DNA of 64,000 nucleotides, taken from positions 3,410,001 to 3,474,000 of the forward strand of contig NC_003070.9 in NCBI RefSeq assembly GCF_000001735.4, read 5' to 3'. A model generated the notes under the pieces. The model searched no databases. It had not been told where the DNA came from and saw nothing but the letters and a program-made list of their open reading frames with translations. Every line of letters starts with the position of its first letter. Position 1 is the stretch's first letter. Source of the DNA: Arabidopsis thaliana (taxonomy: Eukaryota > Streptophyta > Magnoliopsida > Brassicales > Brassicaceae). Shown here piece after piece: positions 1-12,200 of this stretch. Made by a program: the position numbers and the translations under genes.

Positions 1-2045
1 AACGGTGATGGTGTCGTTGTTCCAAAAGCGGAGGATGATCCAAAAACGGATGTGGTAGTTGATGAACCTGAACCAAAAAGATTGGAAGAAGATGTTACAC
101 CAAAGGGCGAGGAACCAAAATTTGAGGTAGCCGTTCCAAAACTCGAACTAGCAATTGTTGGGGTTTGAGGGGCAAAAGGGTTGGTAGATGTTGAGCTCGA
201 AAAAGGGTTTGTTGGATTTGCTGATGTCTGACCAAACGCCGGTGATGGAGAAAATGGATTTGGTTGAGAAGGTGATATACCAAATCCGGCATTGCCAGGA
301 GACTGGCCAGCAGGAAGTGGTCCACCTGAGAATTGAAGAGTACGAGAATCAAGATTTAGTTAAATAAGGCACAGGAATGTAGCCTTAAGCAGATGTAGTA
401 CAAGATTTGTTTGATCAGGTGTACCTTTATCTCCTCGCTGGTAATCTTCCCACCTCAGCTCCTCATAGTTTTTCTCTTTGTATGCTGGCATGGCAGAAAT
501 AGATTCCAACTTTCCAGCAGGCTGAGTGCCGGTCCCTGTGTCTGCCTCAACAGTTGGTGCATAAGGCACAGCTCGACTGCCCCCTTGTTGACCACCGAAA
601 GTTGATTGACCAAAACCAGAACCCCCAAATGTAGGGGTTGAAGCCTGCGCACCTGCAAAACAAATCATGCAAACATATTTCGTCACCCCTTTATTCAAAT
701 GAGCAACACACCAATTAGCAGTTATAATATTGTACAGAATGGGAAATGCTAAAGGAAGAACCTTGACCTCCAAAGGGAGATGGTGTAGAGCCAAAGGCGC
801 TGCTACCAAAGGCTGATGTAGACTGGCCAAAAGCTGGAGACGAGCCAAAACTAAAGGATGAGGTATTTGACGCACCAAAAGAAGGAGTACTAGATCCCCC
901 AAAGGCAGGAGTACTGGATGCCCCAAAGGCAGGAGTACTGGATGCCCCAAAGGCAGGAGTACTTGATGCACCGAAGGCAGGAGTGCCTGATGCACCAAAA
1001 GCCGGAGTGCCTGATGCACCAAAAGCAGGGGTGTTTGAAGCTCCAAAAGCACCTCCAGAACCAAAGCCAGTGTTACCAAACGTGGTGCCAGTGCTACCAA
1101 AAGCTGGAGTCGGTGACGCGCCAAATGCAGGTGTGTTTGTGGCGCCAAAGGAGGGAGAGTTTGAGGCACCGAAGGCAGGCGTGTTTGTGGCACCAAAGGC
1201 AGGCGTGCTTGATGCACCAAACGAGGGTGTGCTTGTGGCGCCAAAAGAAGGCGTGCTTGGAGCGCCAAAGGCAGGCGTGTTAGTGGCACCAAAAGGTGTA
1301 GACGAACCAAAAGAGGTGTTTCCAAATGCAGGTTGGGATTGCTGCGTGGAGTTTCCAAAAGGATTTGACTGAGGCGTTGAAAATCCCAAAGGTTTCTGCC
1401 CAAAACCAGAAGATCCTAAAAAGGAAACAAATAAAATTAGCTTAATCACCAAATGCAAATGTAAAACTGTTAAACAGGGCTTATTCTTAAACCCTTGTCC
1501 TACCAAAGACATAAAATATATTCATACCCAGGAGAAGCAATAAATCAATGAGGCAACTAACAAACCATGCAATGAAATCCATAAAAGGTACTTACCACCA
1601 AAAGGTGAAGATGCTGGAGATGCTCCAAAGGCCGGAGTAGAATTCCCAAATGCTGGTGATGAAGAAGCTCCAAAAGTTGGGGTGGAGGCAAAGGGAGAGG
1701 ATGTTTGAGGTGCACCAAAAACACCGGTTGAAGTGCTTCCGAATATTGAACTTCCCGACTGTGCAGCAAAAGGAGCAGACGTGCCAAACGGTGTAGCTGG
1801 AGCAAAGGGATTATTACTACTTGTATTGCTGGTCTGACCAAACAAAGATTGAGACCCAAATGGGCTGGTACCAGATGACTGTCCAAAAGCTATAAGAACA
1901 ATGTTTCAGAAGGTCAATTTTCTTTAGAAGTATATACAAAAGAAATAAATAGCATAAAACTATAAAACAATAACGAAATATTTGGCTTCGGAAACCAACA
2001 AGTAAGAATAAGATAGGATTACTTACGATTAGATGAGCCAAACAT
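1..2045 (-). CDS. NUP98A: NUP98A, FG-repeat nucleoporin (5' part, runs off the window)
   Basis: Nucleoporin Nup98 lines the nuclear pore channel, where its Phe-Gly repeats bind transport receptors. Coding exons on the minus strand, in order: 2036-2045, 1596-1889, 762-1415, 425-652 and 325 down to the window edge at 1; every junction keeps phase. The product starts MFGSSN and is almost wholly FG, GAFG or SFG repeats in a Ser/Thr/Ala/Pro-rich linker. The exon at 425-652 carries the Gle2/Rae1-binding-type stretch ([30 protein letters not shown]), typical of Nup98. The C-terminal autoproteolytic domain lies outside the window. A 5'-UTR intron is likely (acceptor near 2095, donor near 2710). Arabidopsis has two Nup98 genes; assignment to the A copy rests on the neighbours (UGT90A2, DUF1336, PP2A-2). 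Confidence 0.93.
884..1051 (-). repeat. 24-bp in-frame minisatellite inside NUP98A
   Basis: Seven tandem 24-bp units run 884-907, 908-931, 932-955, 956-979, 980-1003, 1004-1027 and 1028-1051. Units 908-931 and 932-955 are identical and the others differ at a few bases. On the coding strand each unit encodes the octapeptide TPAFGASS or a variant. The near-identity at DNA level, including third codon positions, suggests recent unequal exchange or slippage rather than protein-level selection alone. Confidence 0.9.
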
Positions 2046-4022
2046 CTTCCTCTGTAGTTTGACAACGGATGGCCAAGCCAAAAGAAATTATATTATCCTG
2101 TAGCTGGAAAAAAGAACAATGATTAGGAGAAGATAACAACAGAACCAAATGCACATAAGCAGCACCATACCGGTAAAAGCTGGTTTTAAAAATTCAAACA
2201 CAATAAACATCCGTAAATTATACTATGAATTCAACATCAACTTAAGAAGTTGGTTCCTGCGCTACAGAGAGTAGTAGACAAAGGACCTAGAAAGTGTATT
2301 GTAAGCAGGTATGACTGAGAGAAAGAGAGATGAGGAACCTAACGAACCTCTAAAACCATTGAACTAAGCAACATCACAACTAGAAATCATCGGGAACTCA
2401 GAAATTGAATATGCAAAATGAATATAAAACTTGAGCAAATCCAGCAATAAAATCAAAGCTGGAACTAATCGAAATGAAACTCGAAGAAATACCTATGAAT
2501 CCGATGTCAAAAAGAGAAGAACAAGGACACACGTTCTTCGACCAATCAGATATGATATCAAAGGACTCTCAAGAGACCAAGAGCGGAAGCTCCGATCGTC
2601 GAAATTATCTGCGTGGAGGAAATTAGGGTTCAGGAGTGAAATCGCCGAGAAACGAATAGGCGGCGTGGAATCAAATGTGGAGCAAGAAGATGTAGGAGAA
2701 ATGGAACCTGAAAACGACGAGCTCGATCTGAAAAGCGACTAGAAGATGGAGCAATTTCGCCGGAATCGAAAGCGCGACGGTTGCAACTTGCAAAGAGCGA
2801 ACGATTGGCCCTTTTTGTTGGTATGATATGATGACTTCTCTCTTCCTGCTTGCGTGTTTAATTGCTGAATTTAGGGCATCTTCACGGTAAAAGTGATAGA
2901 AAGTATCTCAAAAAAAAAAAAATTAATCCAATCAATATATTTTCCGAATGGTGCAGTTCAAATAATAACGAAAATACATAGATACATATGTATATGTAAA
3001 GATTTTGATACTGTTACAGCACTGTTGCGGTGCGATTTTGGATGCGGTTTTAGTCATCATTTACAGCTTCAGTTCGAAGAAAATAAATCACTGGTTAAAT
3101 GACAACTGTCAATAAATGCTGAGAATCGTTTCTCCTGTGAAAAACGTTCATCCACTTTTTTCTCTTTCTCTCTAATTTATTTTCTTTTTTATTATTATTT
3201 AATTGATAAGTATCTCATTCACATACTCCGATGGAAATGGTCTCACTTTTAGGAAATACAGTAAATTTTGCTTATTTACTTTCAACCATTGTAATAGAGA
3301 GTTTAAAATGCTTTGTTTCCAACGTTAATTTTGTCTCAATACTACAACAATGCTTTGGTTTGTAATAGACCCATATTTTGGGCCTGTATTAGGCCCATAT
3401 ATATTAATAAGTGCACTTTTTGAACCTGACGACATATCACAAAACTCCAAGCTCGAAACATGGATTCGAATCCAAGCTCAAATTAGTTTAACATTATACA
3501 AGTTTCGAAATACAGGCTCAAATATATGTTTCTGATAGCAACTTTGAAATATATCCTGCTATATTATTTGGGAAGTACATTTTAAATGTAACTTTAATTT
3601 TTGTAATTAATTACATGATAATGTCATTAGAAAAATTTAACCAAAAACAAAATTTTTTATTGACGTCATTAAGGTTACCAGAATCATTTAAAGACAATAT
3701 TCATCTCTTACCTATATGGCTTATTGGATCTAAAGACGGGTCATCAAAGATTTCCTAAACTAAAGCAAAATATACTGAATATTCAAATATCTCTCTGTTA
3801 CCAAATTATAAACAAATAAGTTCGTAAAACAATTTAATATTTTATATACGAAATCAATTAAATCTTAATCACATAAAAATTAGCACAAAAAAGTATTTAA
3901 CAATTAAAAAATTATATAATCTCTGTGTTATATAAGTTTTGATATTATATTCGAATAAAGTGTAATATACCTTTTCAATTTGTATTCTTTAAATAATTTA
4001 AGCTAACTAATATATTTGCTAA
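2046..4022. other. NUP98A 5' region and spacer
   Basis: Positions 2046 to about 2800 should hold the NUP98A 5' UTR, with a probable intron between about 2094 and 2710, and the core promoter. From about 2880 to 4022 the DNA is AT-rich with no credible coding region. A pair of GGCCCA/GGGCCT motifs lies near 3379-3397. Open frames here are short and show no family signature. Confidence 0.6.
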
Positions 4023-4839
4023 TCTTATACTATCAAAACCGACTATTGTTTCTTATCTCTATAATATTTTTACAAGACTTTTTTGGTAGATTTAGGTAAA
4101 AGTGCATTCAGGTCATATGGTACATTCCCCTATTAAATAAATATGGTGCACTCCTATGTTATTAGCTAAAATGTTTATATTATAATTCAGAGTCATATCA
4201 TAAATAAAATTAATATTAATAAAATAAATGGCTGTTTGGCAAGACGGATTTGGAGGGACGGGTTTTTGAATCAACATTAATAAAAAAGTAAAATATAATT
4301 AATCCACCGTTTCAATACGGAATAAATCTTTAATTTATTATTTTTTAGACCACTAATATTAAATATATCAAATCATCCTAATTTAGAAAAGATTATATAA
4401 AACCAAAAATGTTATGTGGTATGTATAATGTTACTATATATAAAATTAAACTATAAAATATAAATGTATTAGAGAATGATACAATTTGCAAAACTTTTAT
4501 ATATAATAAATAATTCTTCAATTTTAAAAACTACTACTTTAAAAAAAATCACGGGACGGGTAAAAAAATTACAGAACAGGTTTTATTTTGGAATTGGGTT
4601 ATATGGTAGATGTATTTGAATAAATATTTATAAAATTTTAAAATATTATTAATATGCTGTTTTAATAGGGGTTAAAACTTCAGTTTTTTAACAATTGTCT
4701 CATGGATTTATGGTATAGCGTTACTTTATAACAATTTTAAATTGTAAAATATAAATATTAATAATAAAATTTGCAAATTTTAATATATATTACTTTAAAA
4801 AATAAATCGTCCCGCGATATACCGCGGGTTAAAATCTAG
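4023..4839 (+). mobile_element. Non-autonomous Helitron
   Basis: The right end has the full Helitron 3' signature: a perfect 6-bp stem hairpin (CCCGCG, loop ATATAC, CGCGGG, 4811-4826), a short AT-rich spacer, then CTAG at 4836-4839 followed by T. The left end is taken at TC, 4023-4024 (TCTTATACTATCAAAACC), preceded by A. This matches insertion between A and T with no target duplication. The 817-bp body is AT-rich, has no Rep/helicase ORF and ends about 30 bp past the UGT90A2 stop codon, so it probably supplies or borders that gene's 3' end. The right end is very secure; the left end is inferred from resemblance to Arabidopsis Helitron starts. Confidence 0.8.
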
Positions 4840-4868
4840 TATTAATATATAGGTGTTAACATACATCA

Positions 4869-6358
4869 TCATGTTCCATTGTTACAAAACTCGTTGATAA
4901 GGTTGTCTAAATTCTTCCTAGACGAACCAATACCTTCCTCCAAAGCCTTCTTCGCCATCTTACCATATGCCTCGACATTCCTCCTCAGCTCTTTCCCTTT
5001 CTCTCCCTCCATCAACTCCTTCACTTTCTCTGCAATCTCTTCTCTTCTCACAACCCCTTCACTCGCCGCCACCACTCTCTCCGCCACTCTCAGCTCTTCC
5101 ACCACCAAAATCGCATTCAGAGGTTGCTCCGCTGCTAAAGGAAACGCCAAGATTGGAACCTCCGAGCAAATGCTCTCCGTCAGAGAATTCCACCCACAAT
5201 GGCTCAAGAACCCTCTAACACTCTCGTGCTCTAATATCTTCCTCTGATCAACCCATTCATCTCTCACCATCATTCCTCTTTCTCCCACTCTCTCTTCAAA
5301 CCCTTTTCCTATTTCATTTCCTTTGACCACCCACAAGAAGTTCACCTTCGATTCTTCCAACCCTAACGCAATCTCCTCTAGTTGTTCTCTCGAGATCTCG
5401 GCTTGTGACCCGAAAGCCACATACAGAACATTGCATCCCTTGTCTCGCTTTTCATCTAGCCATTTCATCCAACTAGGTTTGACCTTCTCTTCTACTTCAT
5501 CATCCAAGCTGTCAGAAGCAAAGAGATACGTATATATTCTTAGTGACTAGCTCATAAACTTATTTATAGAAAGAATCATAATTGCTGAACTTACAAGTTA
5601 TTTACGTAACAAAGCGGTCCAACTGCCCAAAGCTTGAGTTTGCGTTTACGCTTGTAGAAATCAATAAACACGGGTTCAAGGTCGTCAAATGTATTGAATA
5701 TGATACCTTGGCTTTGATTCATAGACGTGACTTGATCTAGGATAAGCTTGAATCCAGGATCTGTGGTGGTTTTTGGATCAAACATATCTTTAACGAAATC
5801 ACATTTCCTAACCTTAATCCACGGAAACTCCGGTACAGAAACTGGCTCCGTCTCGGACTTAACATTAGATAGAAGCTGGTTTTGAAAAACACTGTCACAT
5901 ATAACGGTGGAAGCGCAATTCATACCAAAGAAAACAAGCCGAGGAAACCCTAGCTTTCGAGCTGACTCTTGCGTCCACCACAAGAAACCGTCTGAGACCA
6001 TGAAACTGACACGTGGCAGTGACATGAGCTCTCGCTCAAAGTCTGCCTGCATTGACTTGGTGGCTCTTGTGAAAGGAACGAAGAGGGAGGACGACAAAGC
6101 AGGGAGTTTGTCAGTGCACTCGACGCCGGGTGGGATCTCCGGGACGTTATCAGGGAAAGGTACGTCGACGATGGTCGCTTTGGTGCCGGAGAGTGAGTCA
6201 ACGATGAAAGGACGGTTCAAAGGAGTGGTGAAGACGGTGACGGAGATGTCTCCGGCGAAGGAGTGGGATAAGAGGAGACGAGCTAATTGGAGCATAGGAA
6301 TCATGTGCCCTTTGGACAAGTATGGGAACAAAACCACGTGAACTTTTTCTAACTCCAT
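4869..6358 (-). CDS. UGT90A2: UDP-glycosyltransferase, UGT90A2
   Basis: Family 1 glycosyltransferase that moves a sugar from a UDP-sugar to a small acceptor in the cytosol; the acceptor cannot be read from sequence. Two exons, 5595-6358 and 4869-5508, join in phase at AACTT|CTTGG to give 467 aa, normal for plant UGTs. The catalytic His is H18 in LSKGHMIP. The C-terminal PSPG box begins WVDQRKILEHESVRGFLSHC and contains HCGWNS, ending PLAAEQ; the final Gln is the residue usually linked to UDP-glucose preference. The box opens with W-V-D-Q rather than the commoner W-A-P-Q. A Helitron abuts the 3' end and a tandem duplication lies just upstream of the start. Naming is from family resemblance and neighbours. 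Confidence 0.93.
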
Positions 6359-6386
6359 TGCGAATTTAATTGAGAGATCTGTGACT

Positions 6387-6514
6387 GTGCATAGGCCTCT
6401 CTCTGTTTCTTATATTGTATCTCTCTATGTATAAACAAAGACTTCATCCACTGAGATCTCAGATCTGTGCATAGGTCTCCTCTCTGTTTTCTTATGCTAT
6501 CTCTCTATGTATAA
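6387..6514. repeat. 80-bp-period tandem duplication upstream of UGT90A2
   Basis: A roughly 48-bp block beginning GTGCATAGG and ending CTCTCTATGTATAA occurs at 6387-6434 and again at 6467-6514, with a few mismatches and small indels. A third fragment (GAGATCTGTGCC) follows from about 6515. It covers the probable 5' UTR and core promoter of the minus-strand glucosyltransferase gene, so it may duplicate promoter elements. Confidence 0.8.
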
Positions 6515-6841
6515 TGAGATCTGTGCCTAGTTATTAACATATAGCAACTTGCAATTACTAGTGACAATATTATATAAGATTTTATTCTACCAATGAATTC
6601 AGTGATCTAACATCTATGACTTCCATTGCTATGGATCCTCAAAGGTAGAGAGACAAGTATAAAATAAAGACCAACATTTAAAGTATAAGATAATACTGTG
6701 GATTAAAGATTCGAAATTTTCATATATTCACTTGTAAATCATCACCCTTTGTTTTGTGTTCTTGGGGTTCTAACGGGATGCTCTTTTGGATTTTGTGTTT
6801 CTTTTCACAAGGAAAAACAGAGGAGAAAACAATGTTGTTAG

Positions 6842-9264
6842 TCATAGGAGTTCTTGAGTTAATTGATGATAGTTCATGAAATCAATCCCATTTAGCCTGA
6901 CGCAACACAGAATCTGCTCCGGTAGCTCCTCTGGTTTGTTCCCCTGTTCACACATACAATCGTCAACATAAGCGATAAAATCCCATATGATTTTCCTAGC
7001 CAAGAATGATTGTAACTAAATCTACCTGAATTGTGAGGCCAACATCAAGAACACAGATCTTGAGTCTGTCTATGAATGTTTCAAACCCTTTCCGCGATAT
7101 ATAACCGAATCTATGCATATCGATATCAATCTCAAAGTAATTGTCACCCTACAAAGAGTAACATTTCGAAGTTCATTAGTTAGTAGTCTAAGCATATTCC
7201 TAATCAAAGAGGGAATGTTATAGAGTTTGGGTCTTACCAAGTAGAATTCGTGCTGCGGACGTGAAAGTACAGGTTTCTCGTTATAAGCCTGCATCAGTTT
7301 TTTCTCCGGACCACTCAAATGGAGATCATCCACGTTTGCAACACGTCCCAATATCTTAAGCCGCTCTCTAAAAGGTGCCGTTGTATCCAAAGGGAAGCCT
7401 TTAACTTTCTCAACCTCATCATCTATTAATCTCTGCGCCAAAATAAACACGGATTCAATACAAAGAGCCTTTAACAGGGCCATAAAGATGAGACTAACAG
7501 AATCCAGCTTTCAGTTTACCCGAATGCTTTCTTGAAAATGGAGCGGAAGTTCCTTTGAATAATTATCCGAGAGTTTGAAGTATAATACAATATTCATTCC
7601 TTCTCCATCAGATTCACCTTGAAAGATTGCAGTTGGATATAACGGAATCTGTTCCAACCGTAAACCAAGAGAAACAGTCACGGAGAATTTCAGAAAGAAG
7701 GCAAAAACACTGACTATCAGCAGAACTAGATCATACCTGAACATTTACAACAAGGATAGATGGGAGTTTTGTGGATGTGGTAGTAACAGGAAGTTTGACA
7801 TATTGTGCAACATGGTGTATTTTGTGTTCCGATAGGAAAACATCGACACCAAAAGGATTGTACGCAGCATGGCTAGGTGCAAACTCTTTCTTCTTCTCCC
7901 TTAACCAAAAACAAAATATAGTTTCTTGTTAAGATGGTTAAACTACTGTAGTAATCATAAGTAAAATTTGTATATTCTTTCCAATGGCTTACCTGAGATA
8001 TGTTTTGCCACGAACCCGAAAACTATTTGGATCAATGGTTGACCAACAATCGAGCATTTTCTTATCAATTGGACAGAAAGGAACCTGAGAACCCGCTATC
8101 GGTCTCTTCAGCTGCATTTTCGACAAAACTAAGACAAGTTTCGAGATAATATGTGAGTTTACGATTTCAGATAAAGCTGGTAATCCAATGAACCAAGAGC
8201 AATATAAACACTTACACAAGGCTCCTGAAGCATGACCTTCTCTCCATTTATAAGAAAGTCTAAGAGATGATTTTTTCCTGGAACTGGGAGGGCTAGAGCT
8301 AAGAGACCTTCTCTTGTCAATAGAAGGAACAGTTGTTGTATTCAGACAAGGCAAACAATTACTCGGTAAGATCCTGCAGTTTTCCAAGAGACCTTCATCT
8401 GCAGATGAATCAATCAAATCAGGCTGGTTTGTGTCGTTTAAGTCACCGTCTGATTTCGATTGAGACATCACTTCATTTGAATCAGTGTCTCGTGTTGATG
8501 ATGTGGTTGTCGTACTCGAGAGTGATACACGCTCAGATCCGTTTAAAGACAATGCATCTGAAAACGAAACACAAATGGTCGAGAACATGAAGTTCCACAA
8601 AAAAAAACATCCATATTTCTCTCCTAGCTAACAAACATAGGAGTGTATTACCTTCATGAACACTGTGGAAATCATCATCACAGTCTGTTTCAAATGCGAC
8701 ATTGGACTCAAACCATGCGTCTTCGCCAGTTGCTGTTGATGAAAAACGGATCAGATTTGAACTAAAACTTGGGTGAATAGTGAACACATCATATAAACTC
8801 TCTCCAACATCACTCAACTATTCATATATATAAAACCACAGGAGATACATGAATCAGAATCACAAGAGATAAGCTACCAAATATAAAAAAGTTCCTTAAA
8901 GAGATAAAAGATCAAAGCTTTAACACACAGTGTGATTAATAAACAAAGATTTAATAATCGGAAAACAAAATCAGAATCTAATCCGAAAGATTCAGATTGA
9001 TTAAAAAACAAAAACAAATCAAGATCAAATTTTTCAATCGAATGCAGAGGAAACAGAGAGGCGAAGAAAAGAGAGACCTCGAGAACTGGGATTAGAGAAG
9101 TTGCGATGATGATGATCGAGATTGTCGAAAGATCCGTCAGAGAGACGAGAAGAGACGGCGGCTCTCTTCCTTTGAATTTTTCGTCGTCTACGACTCTTCC
9201 TTCGTTTACTTGACCTCAGTTTTGCTCCAACACAGCTCTTCGGCGTCGACACGCAACCTCCCAT
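6842..9264 (-). CDS. DUF1336 / EDR2-C domain protein
   Basis: Nine coding exons: 9078-9264, 8652-8732, 8216-8557, 7993-8128, 7737-7899, 7520-7648, 7238-7432, 7026-7148 and 6842-6943, giving 485 aa. The N terminus [11 protein letters not shown] fits N-myristoylation at Gly2 with nearby cysteines for palmitoylation, so membrane attachment is likely; a basic Arg/Lys tract follows (about residues 17-34). A Ser-rich linker comes next. The DUF1336 (EDR2 C-terminal) domain fills the last half, with [61 protein letters not shown] and [22 protein letters not shown]2 itself links lipid binding to defence-related cell death; the role of these shorter relatives is not known to me. The annotation name CW14 has been used for this family. 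Confidence 0.9.
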
Positions 9265-12200
9265 CTCTCTCTCTCTATAGATTAGAAATTAGCTACAACC
9301 TTCCATAAGACGACGATCATTCACCGGAACAAATTAATTATATAAAAAAAAAAACAGAAAAGAAATCAAGAGAGAGCAACGTTTTTCTCTTTGATCAATT
9401 TCTGGTAATAGAATCTGTCATCATCAAAACAACACTATAAATGAATAAAGCCCACAAATTTATCGTTGAAAGGCACTTCGAGAGAGAGCTGAGATTTGCG
9501 AAAGAGACAAATTATTTGGTGAAGAAAAGATTTTTCCTTTGCGGAGAAAAAAAAAACTATTGTTTATTTTTTGGGTTAGATTTTTGGAGATTCGGAAAGT
9601 CAATAAAATGAGAGAAAAATATCAACGAAGAAGAAGAGGAAGAAGAAGAAGTAGTTAAAGAGTTATTTTATCTCTTCGTTCTTTTGTTTGTTTTGTTTTT
9701 CTCTCTTTTAATTTGAACCATTGAATTAAACCGAGTTCTTAAACCGGATCTGATTAAGTACGTCGGTAGGAGTATGACTCCCTCTGACCTTAACTTTGTC
9801 GCTCGCTAATCATCAATTCATATGATATATATGGAGTTTCACTAATAAAAAATTATTTTCTATAATTCATATATTTATATCCTGAATGAGAAAAAAATAT
9901 ATTATTTCTTTATTAAATAAAAAAAGTAGAAATTTCATTTTGGCATTTAAAAATAAATTGAAATCCTACCAACTAATTTGTTTCATAATGTTTGTATCAG
10001 GAAAAAATGGTTATAAGTTAGGTTTTTGATGTGACAATCTTAACTTAGGAAAAAATTAAAAAAAGGTTAAGCCATGCAAGAGAAGTGGGTCATGTGACTC
10101 GTGTCTGAGCTTCTTTCGTGGCAATTATTCAATGGTGGAGCTGCTAAGCGACTTGGTCGACGCCGATGGCATGGCGCATTGCGCTGTTTCTAGACGACCA
10201 TACTCATCTATATTATTAATTAAGAGATTCACATAGAATATCACACTTCCTCAATATAAATTTTGCTCTTTTTACATGAATTTCATATGTTTTTTTCTTT
10301 CTAACATTATGCATTGTAAAAAAAAAAAAAAGTTTCATTACTATATATATAAATCTAAGGTTGTGTAATTGTGTATGGATTGAATTCTTCTCCACTCTTT
10401 CATATGTTTTTGGCAGTGTTGACAAATAAATTAAAAAATATACAGAAAACATTGAATATGGAAGTTTGAATTTATGGGTAATTTGGCAGGAAAATTACAA
10501 AAGAAAAAAAGAGGGTTGGTCCAACTTATTTCATTTGACTCTGACAATCTTACAAGTTACAATCTCATCTTCATGGACCCTCACTCCATCTACATCTCAT
10601 TTTTCTCCATGTTTTTCCAATGTGTGTTATATACAATAACAACTAGCAAATCAAATTATTATAAATCTAATTTTGTAAAATTTTGCAGATTTTTTCCACC
10701 GTATATTTGTTCATTTTTATAACAACCATGCAAATGGTAAGCAATCTACAAAACACGGTATGTCAATTTTTGATAATGAAAGAAACATATTCGTTTTTCT
10801 TGGTCGACATAAACATATTCTTTTACCTTTTTATCAAATATCTTTGCTTTTTTTTCCCAACAATAATTCGCTACTCTAATTGGATTATCGTGCTGTGATA
10901 ATAAAAACAAAAGAGTGGTAATGAACATATGATGAACAAACAACACACGTGCGGTTGTTTGTTTGTTGGCAGGATCTCGTTGTCATTGAAGTGTTTCGAT
11001 TTGTACAGAACTGACGCTTTCATGTTCCACACACTCCTCGTAGATTTCCCACAGTCCTTTTAGATTATTTTTACATAGAAACAACAAAAATATGCATGCA
11101 ATACTCTATCACAAATTATAATTACTTTTTTTTTTTTTCTATTCTCGTGATTAGTTTGAGTACGTTAGAAATATTTTTTTGAAATGGCAAAGATACAAGT
11201 GTTTGATCATTGGCGTTACACATTTGATCTTAAACATGAAATCCCAGTCTATACTAAAAGACATATGGGCTATGTAAAAGAAAGGTCACGAGAAAATAAT
11301 GATGCGAACCGACAACGTGTCAGTCTCAAGCATTATAGAGGACAAGGGGCCATTGTGAAAAGCTTTCTCTTGCTTAGGGATTGTCAAATGTCACAAGTAT
11401 ATACATGAGATAATTGGCCCACCACACATATATACGCATTAATAAGTTACATTCATCATATTCCACCCAAGGTATCTATGTACTAGTCCAACCATAAATC
11501 TCTATATTACTAAAATGCTAGCTTCCTCTATTCCAAAAATACAAAAAAAATCAACCCTAAATTGTATACCTTTTTCAAATAATTGGATTTTCAACTACTT
11601 CTAAGTGCTATGGTATCTTCCACACAGTACTGCTTCCACACAGTATATTAAGGAATCCCATAATGAGCTTTGAGTGGTACTTGTTTTGCATGCAAGACGA
11701 TTGGCACCAAGGTATAGATGTGTAGCAAGTGATCGACAATTCGGTAAAAAAATGTCTTCAACAAAGTTAAAAGTAAAAGACATCGTCGTGAATTGTTTGG
11801 TAGTGGCTAATGGCTATAAACTTTAAAACCTTATATTCACATCAAAAACACTATACAGCTTCGTCCTTCTTACAGCAGTCAGTGCGGTTTTATCGCAAGA
11901 TGAGTGAATGGCTCCAAATTTCCGAACGTATGAGTTTGGTACTTTGGTATGATCGCAGTAATTGTAAGACTAATTTTTAGTTGTACATAAATAAAGCAGT
12001 TGAAGTAGATAAATAAAGGAAATGCGTTTAGTAATTTGGAAGAAAAATATATAAAGCATTAAATAAAAGGAGTGGAAACTTAACAACTTTCCCAACAAAA
12101 CCACCAACCTCACACTCATGGGATACTTACTTTTTTACTTAATGAAATATCATAAAATATCATTTGCCTAATTGGCTTAATGATTATTTCGAAGTCCCTA

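Noticed and set aside
983..1372. 129-codon plus-strand ORF of PKAGV-type repeats
   Set aside because: It is the antisense reading of the NUP98A minisatellite; repeats of 24 bp stay open in several frames without being coding.
2431..2742. 103-codon plus-strand ORF, Arg/Lys-rich
   Set aside because: It starts at TTG, lies opposite the NUP98A 5' UTR and shows no family motif.
5907..6341. 144-codon plus-strand ORF
   Set aside because: Antisense shadow of UGT90A2 exon 1.
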